Below are positions 1 through 12,628 of a DNA stretch of 64,000 bases, in pieces. Within the stretch, counting starts at the first letter, position 1. The number at the start of each line of letters is the position of its first letter. Made by a program: the position numbers and the translations under genes. The DNA is from Paramacrobiotus metropolitanus (taxonomy: Eukaryota; Tardigrada; Eutardigrada; Parachela; Macrobiotidae): NCBI RefSeq assembly GCF_019649055.1, contig NW_026570243.1:186001-250000 (forward strand), given 5' to 3'. The notes beneath the pieces were generated by a model. That model ran no database searches. It worked only from the letters and a program-made list of their open reading frames with translations, and was not told the origin of the DNA.

Positions 1-2202
1 GCGTGAAGTGTGCTCTGTATACTTCTGCTTTGCGCTATGCTGCATGTTAGATACAAAATAACACGAAGACCTGGCCAGGTGTAAATCACCATGCTGTGTA
101 CCTATGTAAAACACAGCCGGTAAACGGGTTACCTGCACCGTGATGAAACTTATCTACGCCCAAGCGACATGCATAATTGTCTCAAAAACCTCCGAGCGCG
201 CAACATCCGCTTGTTCAAAACAGAAAATGGAAATTATTGTAAAAGAAAATGTAAACGGTTAAGTGCGTGTCAGAAACAGAGGTTTACTTTGTCCTTTGCG
301 ATTGATAAATATGTACATAGGTGATTCTGAATAACAACCTGTGCCGTTGTACTTCCTCAAAAAGTGCACTGATATTTTCTTTTTGAATTTGTTTTAAACG
401 GGAAAATGTTTTGGACCTAGTTTTTTTTAACCCAATGTAAGCATACAAATCAGAACCTGAAAGCAGTACAAAATAGTGTCTCGTTGTGCGCGAAATGGAT
501 CAAGTGTCAGCAGATGTAAACACACTTAGTACCGTTGCCGGGACACGTACCTTAATTATTGTATTTTCAGCGAAAGTGTATTTCAGCAGCAGAAACTCAT
601 ATTCACAATCTTCTCTGAAATGTGGTGTCTTAGTCATTTTCCAGGAAAAATTTGCATATAATCTGTATAATACCATTTGTGAGCATTTTCGCCCGTCAAA
701 AATGCTCACAAGCATTTTCGCCCGGCAAATATGCTCACACCGTGAACCGTGAACATGTTAACATTCTTGCCGGCTACATCGCGTGAGCTCTCAACTTAAC
801 CGACGGAAAGATTGGTCCTACAATTAAACTGTTATAGCGAGGCTTTAATTATCAGGTTAACATTGGAAATGCCCACCCGAGCAAAACAGTTCATGGCCAT
901 GTTGAACATGTGGCTGATATAAACGGTTGAACATGTGGCCGAACACATGTAAAAATATTTAATAATAATTAGCAGCGTAATAAGCAATAACAGGCATTAT
1001 AGTAGATACAAAAATGTAAACGGATTCTGTCCAAGAACCACGAGCGCGCGCAGTTCGCTAATTCCGAACTTTCTGAACTGCCGGAGCTCTTGGTGATTGG
1101 CTAATTAGTCGATGAATCATTTAATCTCAGATAACTCAGCAAGATATGACTTGTAATACCTTATCGAAAAATGTATATGATGTGTTACAAATGTCGGATT
1201 CCACATGACCACAATCCGTCAATAAACGCATGGTGTCGTGTGACACCAATGGGCATGGATGGTCATGAAGTACGGGCGGCTGCAGTGTCGACCGATGTTT
1301 TTATATACGTAATCAGCATACGGTCTTGTAGATTCAGACTTGAAAGTTACAAGCGCCATATGGTTTTGGCTTCGAAAAACCCAGCCAAAAACCTTTGTTG
1401 ATAGCCACCACGGGTGGTCGTTTCTTGTTCCAAAAGTTATCCGTATCCGGTCAACAAAGCGTTCAATAAAGCCGAACGCGATAGTCATGCTTCCGATTCT
1501 ACCGCCACTACTATCAATGTGTATGGCATGGTTGCACTGCAGTCATCAAATCGCGGCCAGTTACGGTATCGTTTACTATAAAAGTGACGGTTGTCATTGA
1601 TTAGCAACTCCACCGCAGTCATGCCGGTTATAGCGCTTATCAAATTCACCATGCTGACACACACAGCTGTTGACGTCGTGTGATTCAGCGCTGAATCGCC
1701 ACCGACCACTACTGCAACAGGAGCATCCACTACAACTTTCTATGCCACCCGTTACGATAGTTGTTGTCATACCCATACGTTTTGCTAACAATACGTGGTT
1801 TTCGCTTTTTTGATTATAGGGTTCGGTTAAGTACTCACTGCAAAATGTTTACCTTTTTTATTGTTTATTGCTCACAGTGGTCAGTTTTTGCTGACCAGTC
1901 CAATATCCCTGTTTTGTAATACTTTTGGAATACTATCCGCTGCGCATTTTCGTTTTTGTTAATTGGGGTTCGCATAATTACTATAGAATCACATGTCATT
2001 GACGCTAATGACTGTCTCGCCCAATGGTGTCGCCTGAAACACTAGTCACCGCCGGCGACGTATGGTCAGAATAGGCAAATAAAAAATCTCTTTTTTAACT
2101 GAATTTTTTCATCGGGAAATCTCGGTTTCAAGCAGACTTGGACTCCTTCGACTACCGAGCGTTCCCGAGTAAAGAACAAAATAAGGGTAGCTGCGGATTT
2201 AA
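1..2202. other. intergenic, no supported gene
   Basis: Both strands were read. Only short, compositionally ordinary ORFs occur, with no domain, signal peptide or plausible exon chain. The one structured item is the hairpin repeat at 679-738. Some AACATGTGGC words repeat near 890-950. Confidence 0.6.
679..738. repeat. short hairpin repeat, two units
   Basis: The block GTGAGCATTTT, a CGCCCG spacer and AAAATGCTCAC form an inverted repeat (679-709). It is followed directly by a second near-copy (710-738), so the stretch is both tandem and palindromic. Function unknown. Confidence 0.6.
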
Positions 2203-2390
2203 ATCAAGAACTGAATTTTGTAAAGAGTAATCACTGACCCTGCCGACGTTATTTGGACGGTAATACTGTATATCCTCTTTCTTGGGCGGCGGCGTTTTCG
2301 GGACGGAGCCGTCTTCGGCATAATTCGCGAGCACGTCCCGCGGCGAATACTCTCGGGTGGTTACCTCCCGGTCCGAGATTGTATTATTTT
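2203..2390 (-). pseudogene. 3' fragment of the 24.7-25.4 kb gene
   Basis: On the minus strand this stretch encodes a peptide with SPRDVLANYAEDGSVPK, matching the C-terminus of the two-exon gene at 24,712-25,382 (APRDVFADYAEDGSVPK). The DNA also matches beyond the coding part, including the CCTGCCGA-GTTATTTGGACGG stretch around the stop. Similarity ends near 2,390, just upstream of DREVTTREY; no upstream exon equivalent is visible, and the original stop is altered so the frame reads on. This looks like a partial duplicate of the last exon and not a working gene. Confidence 0.6.
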
Positions 2391-3690
2391 TTGTTTAATA
2401 ATATTGCGCTTAATTTCTGTGTCACTATGGGCTTACAACGAAGGCTTTATCAAAACATTTCGCGCATATCATGCTTTTACCGGGCATCAAATCCATGCCG
2501 TGCAGCTTTCGATCGATAGTCACGGGATTTTTGCCCTTCCTAGTAAGAGCAACCTTCGCCGTTTTCATCGTCATAGCTATTTTACAGCAGAATTAGATAA
2601 AAACAGGAAATAGCAAATTAAGTTGAAAATCTACTTCGAAATTTGCGTTGCCGATGCGTTGCGTTGTAAACTGCCGTGTGGAATTTTTAATGTTGCGTGT
2701 CAACCGTCTTACCAGTCACACAGCGCTATGTGGGCTATTTTAATTTACAGCATGGCGTAAACAACATCATCAGCCACCAAGAGAACAGAGAATATCAACT
2801 GGTTTGCATTTGGCCATATGATCTTAAAATCTGAATGGATAGATTTGTGCTAAGGGGTATTATTTACGAGTACTGTATATAAGGCTGATGAGAATAGGTA
2901 AACACACACCAACCTCATGGGAATAGGTAAAGATTTTGGCGTCTCCGTCAAACTGGGCATGACTGGCATGTGAAGTACAAACAACCGGAAGTTTCCGGAT
3001 GGTATCCGGGTATGAACACACGGTAACACACCGGATATCGTCCGAAAACTAGTTCCGTAGAATTCAGTGTCATCTAAATCCGGCTTTCTCCGTCAGAGTT
3101 TGAAAACAAATGATACTTCATTTAGTTGAGCGCCTAATGGCGGCTTTCGCCCCTCAGGATATCCGCCTTGACAAAATTAATAGCGTCCGAATAGCAAGAC
3201 GCAAGGTCCGCACCGATGGTATTTTGCATTATTAATAATATTAGATAATCCAACTTTACAGCCGGCAGTTGTTTTCCTTGGCAGCAGAGAAAAAGACCAG
3301 AATCATCGTAAGCGTAGCTTGAAGAAACTTTACAGAAAACTTGTAAGGATTTAACAGTTTACTGCAGTGCAACTGAGTCATACATAAGATTTTGCGCGCG
3401 GATATTCTATTGGCTAGAAGAATGTTATCATCATTCATCATTACACTAATTTTTATGCGTGTCCTGCCTCTGGCAATATTAGCAAACAACGCTTGCTGCG
3501 GATCCTAACTGTTACTAACCGCTTTAACGAACCGTCAACGTCAAAGTGTTTCGGGAGTTCTGGCATGGTATATAATGTACGTTGCTAGCATATTCGCAAG
3601 TTCTTTCCTCCCAAATTACTTGAATCCCGCCGTGAAATTAAATGCTATAGATTATCGCCATTCTATTTTGATGTTGATAAGAACGGCATA
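2391..3690. other. intergenic, upstream region of the first GPCR
   Basis: No coding region is supported. Around 2,980-3,060 there are several CCGGAAGTTTCCGGA / CCGGATATC-type imperfect palindromes. Any promoter of the GPCR at 3,691 should lie in the last few hundred bases, but I see no convincing core element. Confidence 0.5.
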
Positions 3691-6600
3691 ATGATCCGAA
3701 CAACGCAGCACTTCACAACTACCATCACTCCATTGACTCCTCCACCTTCGGACGGCAACGAATATGAAACCCTCACTTTCAGCAGCTGTGCGGATTTTTT
3801 AGCGCATAATCTCAGCTTGGCGGATTTGGTGCCTTCCCAGGGCAACAGTACCATGACGAGCAACACGGATTCCTGCGGATTCCGTATACTAGATCATAAT
3901 TTGATCGCGCAACACCCGGTTAAATATCTATACTGGGTTACCTATCCGCTGCTCCTGCTGATCTGCACAGTGGGCAATACATTGACGCTAATTGTATTAT
4001 CGCGGGAGGGAGCTCAGAGTGTCAAATGGATCTTCCTCATGGCCCTGGCCTTTTCCGATCTGATGATAATGTGCGCGTTTTTTTGTAAATACTTCGTATG
4101 TTTATCGCATTATTTATTAAGTGACTATCTGTATTTGCGGGCCTGCATAATTTGATAATTATTTACTTATAATAGTATGTTTCTCGTCGTTAACGGTATC
4201 TCGGATGTGGTACGATCCAGGAGTCCAGGACCATGATTTATCTGACAATTGCATTGTTCGTATAGGTGGGCTCAGTTCTTTCCTTGGGTAGCCGAGATCG
4301 CCGGCAATATCGACGGAACGGGGTTCGATGTCTTCATGGGGGGTTTCGGCGGCGCCTATGCGTTCCTTGAGGAAATGTTCTTAACAAGCTCCGACTGGTA
4401 ATTATTCCTACGTTAATTCGGCTGTCCATTGTTCTGTATCCCAAATCAGTAAAAACTTGACTCGGTTAAGATCGACAAGGTCAGCAGGGCATGAGCTCGG
4501 ATGAAAAGCTCGGGTATCGATGAACGTATTGTAATGTACGCAACCATCCTCGGCTGCCCTTTTTAGTGTAAATTGCTCACAGCTGGTTGCCCTATAGAAT
4601 TGCTTCACAAAATGATCCCAAATCAAGCTCTTGCTTCTCACTGCAAACTGAATTCATAAAACTACCAAACCAATTTCTAAAGTAGCAGAAAAATAATCAG
4701 AATTTTTCGGATACCGCACTGCAACTACAGGCTCCTGTGACAACCGATTTGAGTAAGAGAATTTTATATTTTCTCGTAAAATTAGCACAAAATCGTCGCG
4801 TGGACTCCTGATCCTCGTATCCATAAAATTTCCATGCCTAAATTGCATAAATTTTGATGTTACTTAAGAAACCAGCGCTGATTACTGCATGGCGCCGTGC
4901 ACCAAGAAACAACTGCTGATTTAGGACTAACCCCAATGCCTTTTGCTGCAGGATTCTGGTAGCGTTCAGCATCGAGCGCTTTGCAGCCATTGCGTTCCCG
5001 GTATGGTATGATGTTATTCTGGCCAAGGTGTCCAGAACCATTCGCGCCGTGATCTCTGTTGTCGGCATCTTCACGCTGGCGGCCGTTTATTCACTGTGGA
5101 ATTTATTCGATTCTTATTGGTTCTACTACAATGACGATAAAAGGTGTCCTGTCGTGCTGATTAAACCGCCACAGTATATTAAAGACTGGAGAACCATCTA
5201 CGTAATGGCTTCGGTAAGCGCGTTGTCCTACAGCCTCGAATATCCATTGCAATGGTAAGAGTACTGAGATCAGTGAGATGCACAGCATATTATAATAAAT
5301 GGCGCGAATGTACTTACGTTCTTTCCTCGCTGGTTGGCAGCGTGGTACACCAGCTTTAAATCGAGTCTGTTGGCCAGAGACCGGAGAGCGCTCGAGCACA
5401 AGCACGTCCAAGTACTGTAGTGCAACGAGCATATGTAACTAATAATGTAAGCAAACGTTCAGTGGTAAACCTGAGCTATGTATAATGTAGAACTAAAAAT
5501 GTCGAAAACGACCAATCGGTTAGTGTGTGCAGATCCATGCGTCCGCAAGCACAAGCAGGGCACAAGCACTGTGGCACGTTGCAAAGGGCAGTTTCCCATA
5601 CATCAACAGACTTGATCGAGCCGCTACAGTAATAAAAACAACAAATTGCTTGTTCCACAATCACACCTGATGCTCAGAAATCGCCAGTACTTGGATCAAA
5701 CATTGCTTAGCAGTACGTCTAGTAAGCTCTTAAACGAAGCGTCTGCTTTTTAGCCCTACATTGTGTCACTTTGTGTGGCTGCGAATCGCTCATCAGTCAT
5801 CGTATTGTACCGCTCACATCCGTGTAGTTGTGAATAAAGCTCAGGCTGAGACGATAATTTGAGTACGAATAGGGATTATTAAGTCAGTTCGAACCACTCT
5901 CGGTCTGGCGCGGAGCAAGGCTTGAACACCGTGATCACGCGCAAAATACCACCGAGCGCCACCGAGTAAAATATTTACCGAAAATAACGTAACTGTTGAA
6001 CCTGGCCGGACACCAGGGGTCGGTAGGAATAACTATTTTGAAAACACTTCGCCGATCCTTGATGACTGGCCGGCTGAAAGGTGACAGGCATCGGCCTAGC
6101 AGCCATGTCATGCTTGCTCGAGTGCATCGAGCTAACTTGATATGTTCTCGTAGTCGTTCGTGCTGTATTATTTATGATGCAGGAAACTAACTAAGAGCAA
6201 GTGATATTGTAGATAATCGTTCCCGCCGTCAACTTTGGCTTGATCCTCTTTCTGAACTCTTTCGTCACGTTACGCCTTCTGTATTACCGCCAGTTCCGCC
6301 AGCAGCCCGTCCACATGAATAACCCGTGTGGCTCACAGGCCTGGCAAGCCACCCGGATGCTCTTCGCCACCGCCGTCGTCTACTGCGCCACCCAGACCTT
6401 TCCCCTCGTCTTTCTCATAATGCGTCGCCTGGTGGGATACCCTCGCTGCAGCTACTTTATCAACGAAGACACTTACGCAAAATTCGCTCGCACTAACGCG
6501 TTACTTGTCAATATCAACTATTCCATTAATTTTTTACTGTACTCGCTCATCAGCACCGGGTTCCGGCAGCTCCTCTGGAAGTTCATCACCAGAAAATCGA

Positions 6601-6845
6601 AGGATAAGAGGGTACGCTGGTACCATGTGTTCGGTGCGCGGAAAACCAATCAGGCCATTCCGCTGTCAACAGTGAACGCGACAGATCACGAGGGCGGTGA
6701 CCGTGACGATCAAGAGCGGGCCAGTATCAACACACAGATGTCAGCGGTGAAGTCCGGATGGACGATTAGGACGGGGACCTCGCTGACGGATGACAGTGCC
6801 GGCAGCATCCCGGGAATACCGCTGCGGGATAGTTTTTGTTTGTGA
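3691..6845 (+). CDS. class A GPCR, peptide (FMRFamide-receptor-like) type, four exons
   Basis: Proposed exons: 3691-4130, 4266-4397, 4952-5213 and 6213-6845, joined in phases 2, 2 and 0 with GT-AG borders, giving 488 residues and ending at TGA. The N-terminus has several N-glycosylation sequons. TM1 holds TVGNTLTLIVL (conserved Asn), TM2 LMALAFSDLMIM, and TM3 ends SIERF in the DRY position (about residues 197-201). TM4 and TM5 follow across the exon 3/4 border. TM6 is near residue 320, and TM7 reads NINYSINFLLYSL, the NPxxY-equivalent with the Asn and Tyr kept, followed by FRQLL. The C-tail is Ser/Thr-rich. Known biology: plasma-membrane receptor coupling to heterotrimeric G proteins; the TM7 pattern resembles invertebrate FMRFamide/peptide receptors. 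The ligand is inferred only. The weakest junction is the exon 1 donor (CT/GTATTT), chosen because it gives the right phase. Confidence 0.8.
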
Positions 6846-8824
6846 CATAACAGAGGACAATTACCAAGAGTTGGTCACTCCGAATCCCTGTGAAGCCAGA
6901 CAAAGAACATAAATTACGTGGCGTTTTTTCCTGCTTTAACGCATGCATGTACCTCAATGTACAGACAAACTGACTGCTCTGTGACCGCATTCTTAACTCT
7001 TCCTCGCGCTGAGTGATAGCCTGAGTCATACATGTAACGGGCTTGTTTATAACAATTAACATGTTAACAAAAATTGTAGAAGGATAGCAATCGGTCTAGC
7101 TCATGAACTCGGGCTCGCACAGGTGACACAGCTGTGAACTGGCAAGTTAGAGAAATTGAAAAGAACGAGGTGACCAGCTTCCTGTTAAGAAACTTAAACG
7201 GATGGCCTGTGCACTTACTTGACTGAGGCATCGAAAAGCCACATCAACTAACCAACCAGCATAAAAAATTACAAAGCTTTAAACAAAACAAATGTTGAAA
7301 ACAAAACAAGCACTTGTTGCAGTTGGAAAATTTGTTTGGGAAAAAATTACCCGGAAATTTACGTTAGTTTTGTGGTTTTATTGGATGTCGAAGGTGTTAA
7401 AGTAAAAATTACAGTGTCGTGCACTCGGAGAAAAATGCATTATGATGCTGGATCGATAAAAAAGCCTTTAATAAAGAAACAGCTTTTGATAAAGTCTCGA
7501 AATTCGCCTTGATTATGCTCAGAGTGTTTTGGGGAGTGTTTTATTTACATAGATAACGTGAACGCAAACGTTGTCGTTTGTTTAATGAACTGAATCGAGT
7601 TACAGTTTACAAACAAAGAAACTGTTCGGCAGTGCTGTTTCCACTGCCGCTTTAAGTACTGTATTACGCCATTGATTTATGCAGCATTCTATTCAAACTG
7701 GAAGGGCCCACTCATGTAGTAAATCCAAGTTTTTGTTTTCGTGTTAACTTTTCCCGGTTTTTTTCTTTACAGGAGCAATAACAGCTTTCAGTTGCGCATA
7801 TGTGCTTATATTTTGTACCATCGTTGGTTCCTTCTCTATTATCACGCTTGTGCACAGTTAAAGTAAAAACTGGGAAGTGGGGCTGCATAGTGCATAGAGG
7901 AATGGGTGATAAGAATTGTTCGAATGATGAAGGGCGTTGTGCTGCACAATGTTGCTTTTGTTCATCTGTACTCTGCCTTTATTTGTAAAGGAAGTGGCGC
8001 AGATACGGAGCAACAGATTCGCGTAAATGGACGAGAACTGTCGCTTTTTCGCGCTCCCCAGTAGGGCCAGTACTGTTTCTTTGTTTAATTACATTCTTTA
8101 CCCAGGTGATTTGTCTACGCTCGCGTGAAACCCGTTTGTGTGCGCAGGGAGTTATGGGTGAAATAAAATCCGAAAAACTTTAAATGCATCCCCAGAGTCT
8201 TATTATAAACTGATTTGCTTAAATTTTGCACGTGAATGCGCATCAGCAAAAAAGCTCTGATTATACCGAACCTTCATTTCCATCTTCTTTTTAACTTTAA
8301 AATAAATTTTAAAATTTGAAAAATTACCATGGTTCTGTGTGAAAACGATCTTCGTACTAAATGCGTAAAAATCATTTGGCTACAGAAAACCGTAGAAAAA
8401 CGTCTGCGAATGCGCGAAAACGGCAGTTCGCGTACATATGCACGCGTTTGGTATAACACGTGCTCTAAAGGTGATGAGCCGATAACTGAAGCAATCCCAA
8501 AATTTATTCTTCCTCTAACACATCAGCGGCTTTTCGCGAAATTACAGCACCGAAAATGATTACGATTCTAAATACTACATAATACGCGCTGGAAACCAAA
8601 ACAAAGGACAAGCTTTCCCCTCTTTTTGAAAGATTAAAATACATTCAGCACATTAATTTATAATTGGATCGTATTGCCATACCATTAATGATAATACCCA
8701 ATACCCATAACTGATCGAGAAAGATTTCATCAAAGCATATTCATTTCCATGCTTGCGATAGACACCGTCAGTACTTCTGTTATCTTGTTGGCGTAACAAT
8801 CATTCAGTGCTCGTATATTTTGAC
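6846..8824. other. intergenic, no supported gene
   Basis: AT-rich spacer between the + strand GPCR and the - strand GPCR. The ORFs here are short and lack coding character. No repeats longer than simple runs are evident. Confidence 0.55.
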
Positions 8825-9820
8825 CTAGGGTGCCATGGGATTCACTCTTCCTTTGCAGATTCGCAGTGCGTACTGAAGTACGTTGCTGGCGGTTAAAAAA
8901 AACAGAACCGGATAGAGGATAAGTTGAATGGCGTAAAGGATTGACAGGGCTTGATAAAAGGCTGCACCCATCAGGATTTTGGGGAAGGCGCCTAAAATAA
9001 TATAGTACCACATACTGGGCTGCCAGCATACCACGGTACTGCACGAGTACATAGTAACCAGCACGAAAGGGCGGTAGTTATTTTCCCGCTTCACATCGTT
9101 GCGTTGCATGGTTGGATTGTCAGCAGGGTTGATTCGTCCAGCACGCCTGCGCCGTGACAGCATCTTCCACAGTAAAACCGGGTAGATAACCGGGATCACC
9201 ACTACTGGCACGCTAAAAATCCAAATATTTGTAATCTGCGTGAGAGTAAACTGAAGAGGGGTATTTAGCCGGCATCCTTTTTCCAGGGGATCACGATAGT
9301 AGACATCATCCAGGATTACTTCTGGCAGCATCCAAATGTGAGCGTAAATGACAGCAGCGCAGCAGAGCAAGCAAGCGGTGGTACGATTATGCCGGTTCCG
9401 ATAAGATATTGGCGCGAACAGTGCCCATGCGCGATTCAAGGAGATGAGTAAATGACAATGGTAAATCAACGGAGCGATTACATACAAAGAATACAGGCGT
9501 AACGTGCATACCCAGTTACCCATAAAGACATTCCCGAATGCGTCCTGGAGAAGGATGATAATATAGTCTATAGCCACAAAACCCAAATTACTGAACATTA
9601 GAGCCATTACGTAAATGTTGAACGGTATCCGCAGCGACTTGTTGGTCAGTGTCCAAATCAGCGCCATGAAGTTAAACATAACAATAAGAATCTCCGTAAT
9701 TATAAAGCTGGCCTTTGCTGATAGTCCTAATGACGAACTATATCCAGGCTGAAATGTTCGTGTGCTGTTGATATTGCCCGTTGAGTTGAACACCTGTTGT
9801 GTTGAAATCCATTGTCTCAA
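8825..9820 (-). CDS. divergent seven-TM receptor (class A-like GPCR)
   Basis: A single open frame carries seven hydrophobic segments. The extracellular N-terminus has NST/NIN sequons. TM1 contains ITEILIVMFNFMALIW. TM3 opens with GNWVCTLRLYSLYV (the disulfide Cys) and ends SLNRAWALFAP, where LNRxW stands in the DRY position. ECL2 has EKGCRLNT (partner Cys). TM6 shows VVCWQPSMWYY, the CWxP motif, and TM7 has LYPVLFFL in place of NPxxY. There is no in-frame ATG at the start: the ATG aligned with the sibling copy (in ACAATGG near 9,811) is out of frame, apparently after a small deletion. A TAG that looks like a splice acceptor lies just upstream (about 9,829), so either a 5' exon supplies the start or the N-terminus is damaged. 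An inverted paralogue lies at 12,629-13,687. Ligand unknown. Confidence 0.7.
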   Translation of the reverse strand: MRQWISTQQVFNSTGNINSTRTFQPGYSSSLGLSAKASFIITEILIVMFNFMALIWTLTNKSLRIPFNIYVMALMFSNLGFVAIDYIIILLQDAFGNVFMGNWVCTLRLYSLYVIAPLIYHCHLLISLNRAWALFAPISYRNRHNRTTACLLCCAAVIYAHIWMLPEVILDDVYYRDPLEKGCRLNTPLQFTLTQITNIWIFSVPVVVIPVIYPVLLWKMLSRRRRAGRINPADNPTMQRNDVKRENNYRPFVLVTMYSCSTVVCWQPSMWYYIILGAFPKILMGAAFYQALSILYAIQLILYPVLFFLTASNVLQYALRICKGRVNPMAP

Positions 9821-10149
9821 TTTATGTCTAAACGTCAGACGTTAAGTGAAAGGCACAGCAGCTACTTCAAAGAGCAGACTCTGATGATCGCATACAGTCG
9901 TAATATAGGAGTCGGAGGGCTTAGCAAAAGAAAGAAATATATATTTATACTTATTCCTTTTCAGGGGAAGTAGGTTAATTTCGCAAGACATCCGGATTCT
10001 GTGGAATATTTTCCGGTTTTTCCAGGAGCGATCATGGACCGGATACATGGCACTGCGCAACTGTCGCTGCAGCGGAAAAATTTTCTGTCTGTTGGTGCGT
10101 TTTCGGCACAGCAAGGGCGATCTTAATATATTTATTAGATGTCATCTGA

Positions 10150-10412
10150 TATAATCGGAAGGGTTTTGACTAGTTCCGAACAATCGCCGAATACCAAAAA
10201 CCACATTTGCTTTTAAGTTCTCCTGCTGCCTGGAAACCAATCTTTAATTAGCTTCTTCAAAGGGAATTAACAACGCAGCGGAATTTAAAAAGCCGACTGA
10301 TTTTCATGACAAATGACCCCGCCTTGATTGGCAGCAAAATTGCGCACCTTCGCATCGTGTAAACCGCAGACAAGAGTGACCGCAGCCGTTATGCGAAGGT
10401 GCAAATTCATGC
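10150..10412. repeat. dispersed repeat, copy A
   Basis: It matches 14,285-14,560 in the same orientation with moderate divergence. Shared words include ATAATCGGAAGGGTTTT, CTAGTTCCGAACAAT, CTGGAAACC and AAACGACCCCGCC-type segments. No coding capacity; possibly a MITE or SINE-like unit, ends not defined. Confidence 0.6.
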
Positions 10413-10424
10413 CATATCTTTGGC

Positions 10425-10530
10425 AGGGGGCAAAACGTGGCAGTGGCACCTGCCAGTGGCAATGCCAATGGCATGGCAAGCGATAAAACCTGGAGACTTT
10501 GGCAACTGGCAAACGATAAAAGCTGGCAGA
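10425..10530. repeat. TGGCA-rich simple repeat
   Basis: A run of GGCAGTGGCACCTGCC-like words. A similar patch at 30,975-31,065 shares GTGGCAGTGGCACCTGCCA. Short and low-complexity. Confidence 0.5.
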
Positions 10531-12628
10531 TGCCGCATAAACTATGGCACCTCGTATAAGCTGGTTCGGAGAGTTTGGTCAAATATACAGACTACAGAAT
10601 CAGTACAGAGTATAATTATTCTTGAAACTCTTGCCAGAACACAGTTAATTTTCCTGGATAGAGCTATGTGCCGTGTACGAAGTGCGTAAGAGTTCGACGG
10701 TATATCATGAAATTTTGAAAGGTCAACTTTGTGCATCTTGCTGTTTGCACAAAGTACCGCAAGAAAAGCCGCGGTAAAAATACAATCGCGACTCGTCCGG
10801 AACGCTCAACGCTGGAATAGAAACATGCCGGCTTTGACATGCTAGTTTTTAGCTAAACCGTCCTAGTTTTCATACATATGCTCAGAATGTACTCGTATTC
10901 TTATGTTTTCTTATGCTTTTTTCTATTTTCTCATGTATCGTCGCCCTCGTGACGATCGACGCAGTGTTAGTCGACCAAATGGCGGTGAGCCATGTGTGTG
11001 CCTCCGCATAATTTTGCAGGTTGTGGTGCACTAATGTGCTAATGTTCGGCTACCCAAAAAAATGTTAAAGCTTAGAAACACGTAAAACTGTTCTGAACAG
11101 TTTATTTTAACGATTTTTTGAAGCAGCCATGCCAGTTTAGTTTCGGGTTGGACAAAAGCTTTAATTACTTCGTGGCTGGGAGCCTGGTGCTCCTGAACCA
11201 GTCTTTGTCAGTGACAAAAAAGAAATCCGTCAACTCTTAGCCTTCTTGTTCGCATGGTGGAAAAGTGTTTTTAGTAAACCAAGTACGTATCTCGATCCCT
11301 TAATTAGTTCTACAGGGCTGTTTCTGTGCTTTTAGGACAACACGCTTTTTCTAGACTTAGGCTGCTTTGCCGCGGTAAGAGCAATATGCGGCACTGTAAC
11401 TGGTTCTACAGTATTTTGCTGCACACTGCGCTCTGATAGCTTGTCGGCTGTTTTGTCACAGTTCGCGATTATTTGGCAAAAACAACTGGATCTATGCCAT
11501 TAATATTTTTATATTTGAATCTTTATAATTTTTTACCGGATGGTGCCGGTACTCAAAGACGGCCATCTGTTCGTATTACAGCAGCGCACGGTCGGTTCTG
11601 TCTTTAACAGAAGACGTTGTACGAGGGAATACAAGACGCATTTACATACCAACCTCGACACAGTCGGTGACTCGGTAAGGCACTCTCTCAAACCACTCAT
11701 GCGGGTAATGTGTGTTGGAAGCCTGGAGGGGTTAAGGTAACACGCGTGTAAGATTTTCCTTCTAAAAAATGGGTGTGTGGAAAACGTGCCATGCATCTGT
11801 AGGTGTCCAGGGCTCGCTGTCTATCTTATCTACTAGTTCATTCATCAGCATGGTGAGCCAGTGTGTCTTTGCGCCTTGCAGCACACCCGTGACGTGTATA
11901 ATATTACTGGTCGAAGAAGGACGCGATAACGATTGAGAGGATTTCGAGTTTAAAATTGGTTTTCTACACCGAATGTAGCCATACCAATATACAGCTAAAA
12001 TCTGTGGTTTTGAATTATTATTTTACGTAATCTGCAAATTGCGCCAACCTTGGTTTCTTAGAAGTCACCTGGCTAGCCCATATTACAGGCTGCGGCAAAA
12101 TATTTAGCCAACTGAAAACCGCCTGAAAACCCGCAGTGCAAAATAGTATAGCAAAGGAAGGCTATTTTGCCGCAACCTTTGGCGGCAAAATAGTCACTCC
12201 CTGATGGCTCACTTTGTTTACTTGCGGCATTCTTTAACTAAATATTTTTTAAATTTTAACGCAAAGATCGCCCATTTTTTACCATACGAGTGCAAGCGGT
12301 AGATATGGCTTGAATATGCCATGAACACACAAGCCATATCTACCATGGCAGTGCAGTGCGCATTGCACATAATTATGACTTATTTTTGTCGATCTGTAAT
12401 TACTTTGTAGCTCATAAATTTTTCTTTATGTCTGTATGCTTCCTTGGAGAGGGTGCGCCAGATTGTATCTGATTCTGGGAGATAAACAATTAAATATTCA
12501 TATACTCTTTCTTTTGCTACGCCCCCCAACTCTCATGCTCTGACTGTGTGCGATCATCGGATTCTACTCTTTGAAGTAGCTAATGTGTCTATTTCTTAAC
12601 GTCTAATCTTTATCCATAGATCGAGACA

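Larger units (their letters stand above)
9830..12628. other. intergenic between the inverted GPCR pair
   Basis: No gene is supported. The first 100 bases upstream of the minus-strand receptor are recognisably the inverted copy of about 12,530-12,600 (the CAGACTCTGATGATCGCA region), so the duplication included 5' flank. The stretch also holds the dispersed repeat at 10,150-10,412 and a TGGCA-rich patch at 10,425-10,530. Confidence 0.55.

Noticed and set aside
5880-5970. tRNA-like stretch with TTCGAAC words
   Set aside because: No cloverleaf with acceptor, D and T arms could be built; no tRNA gene was recognised anywhere in the window.
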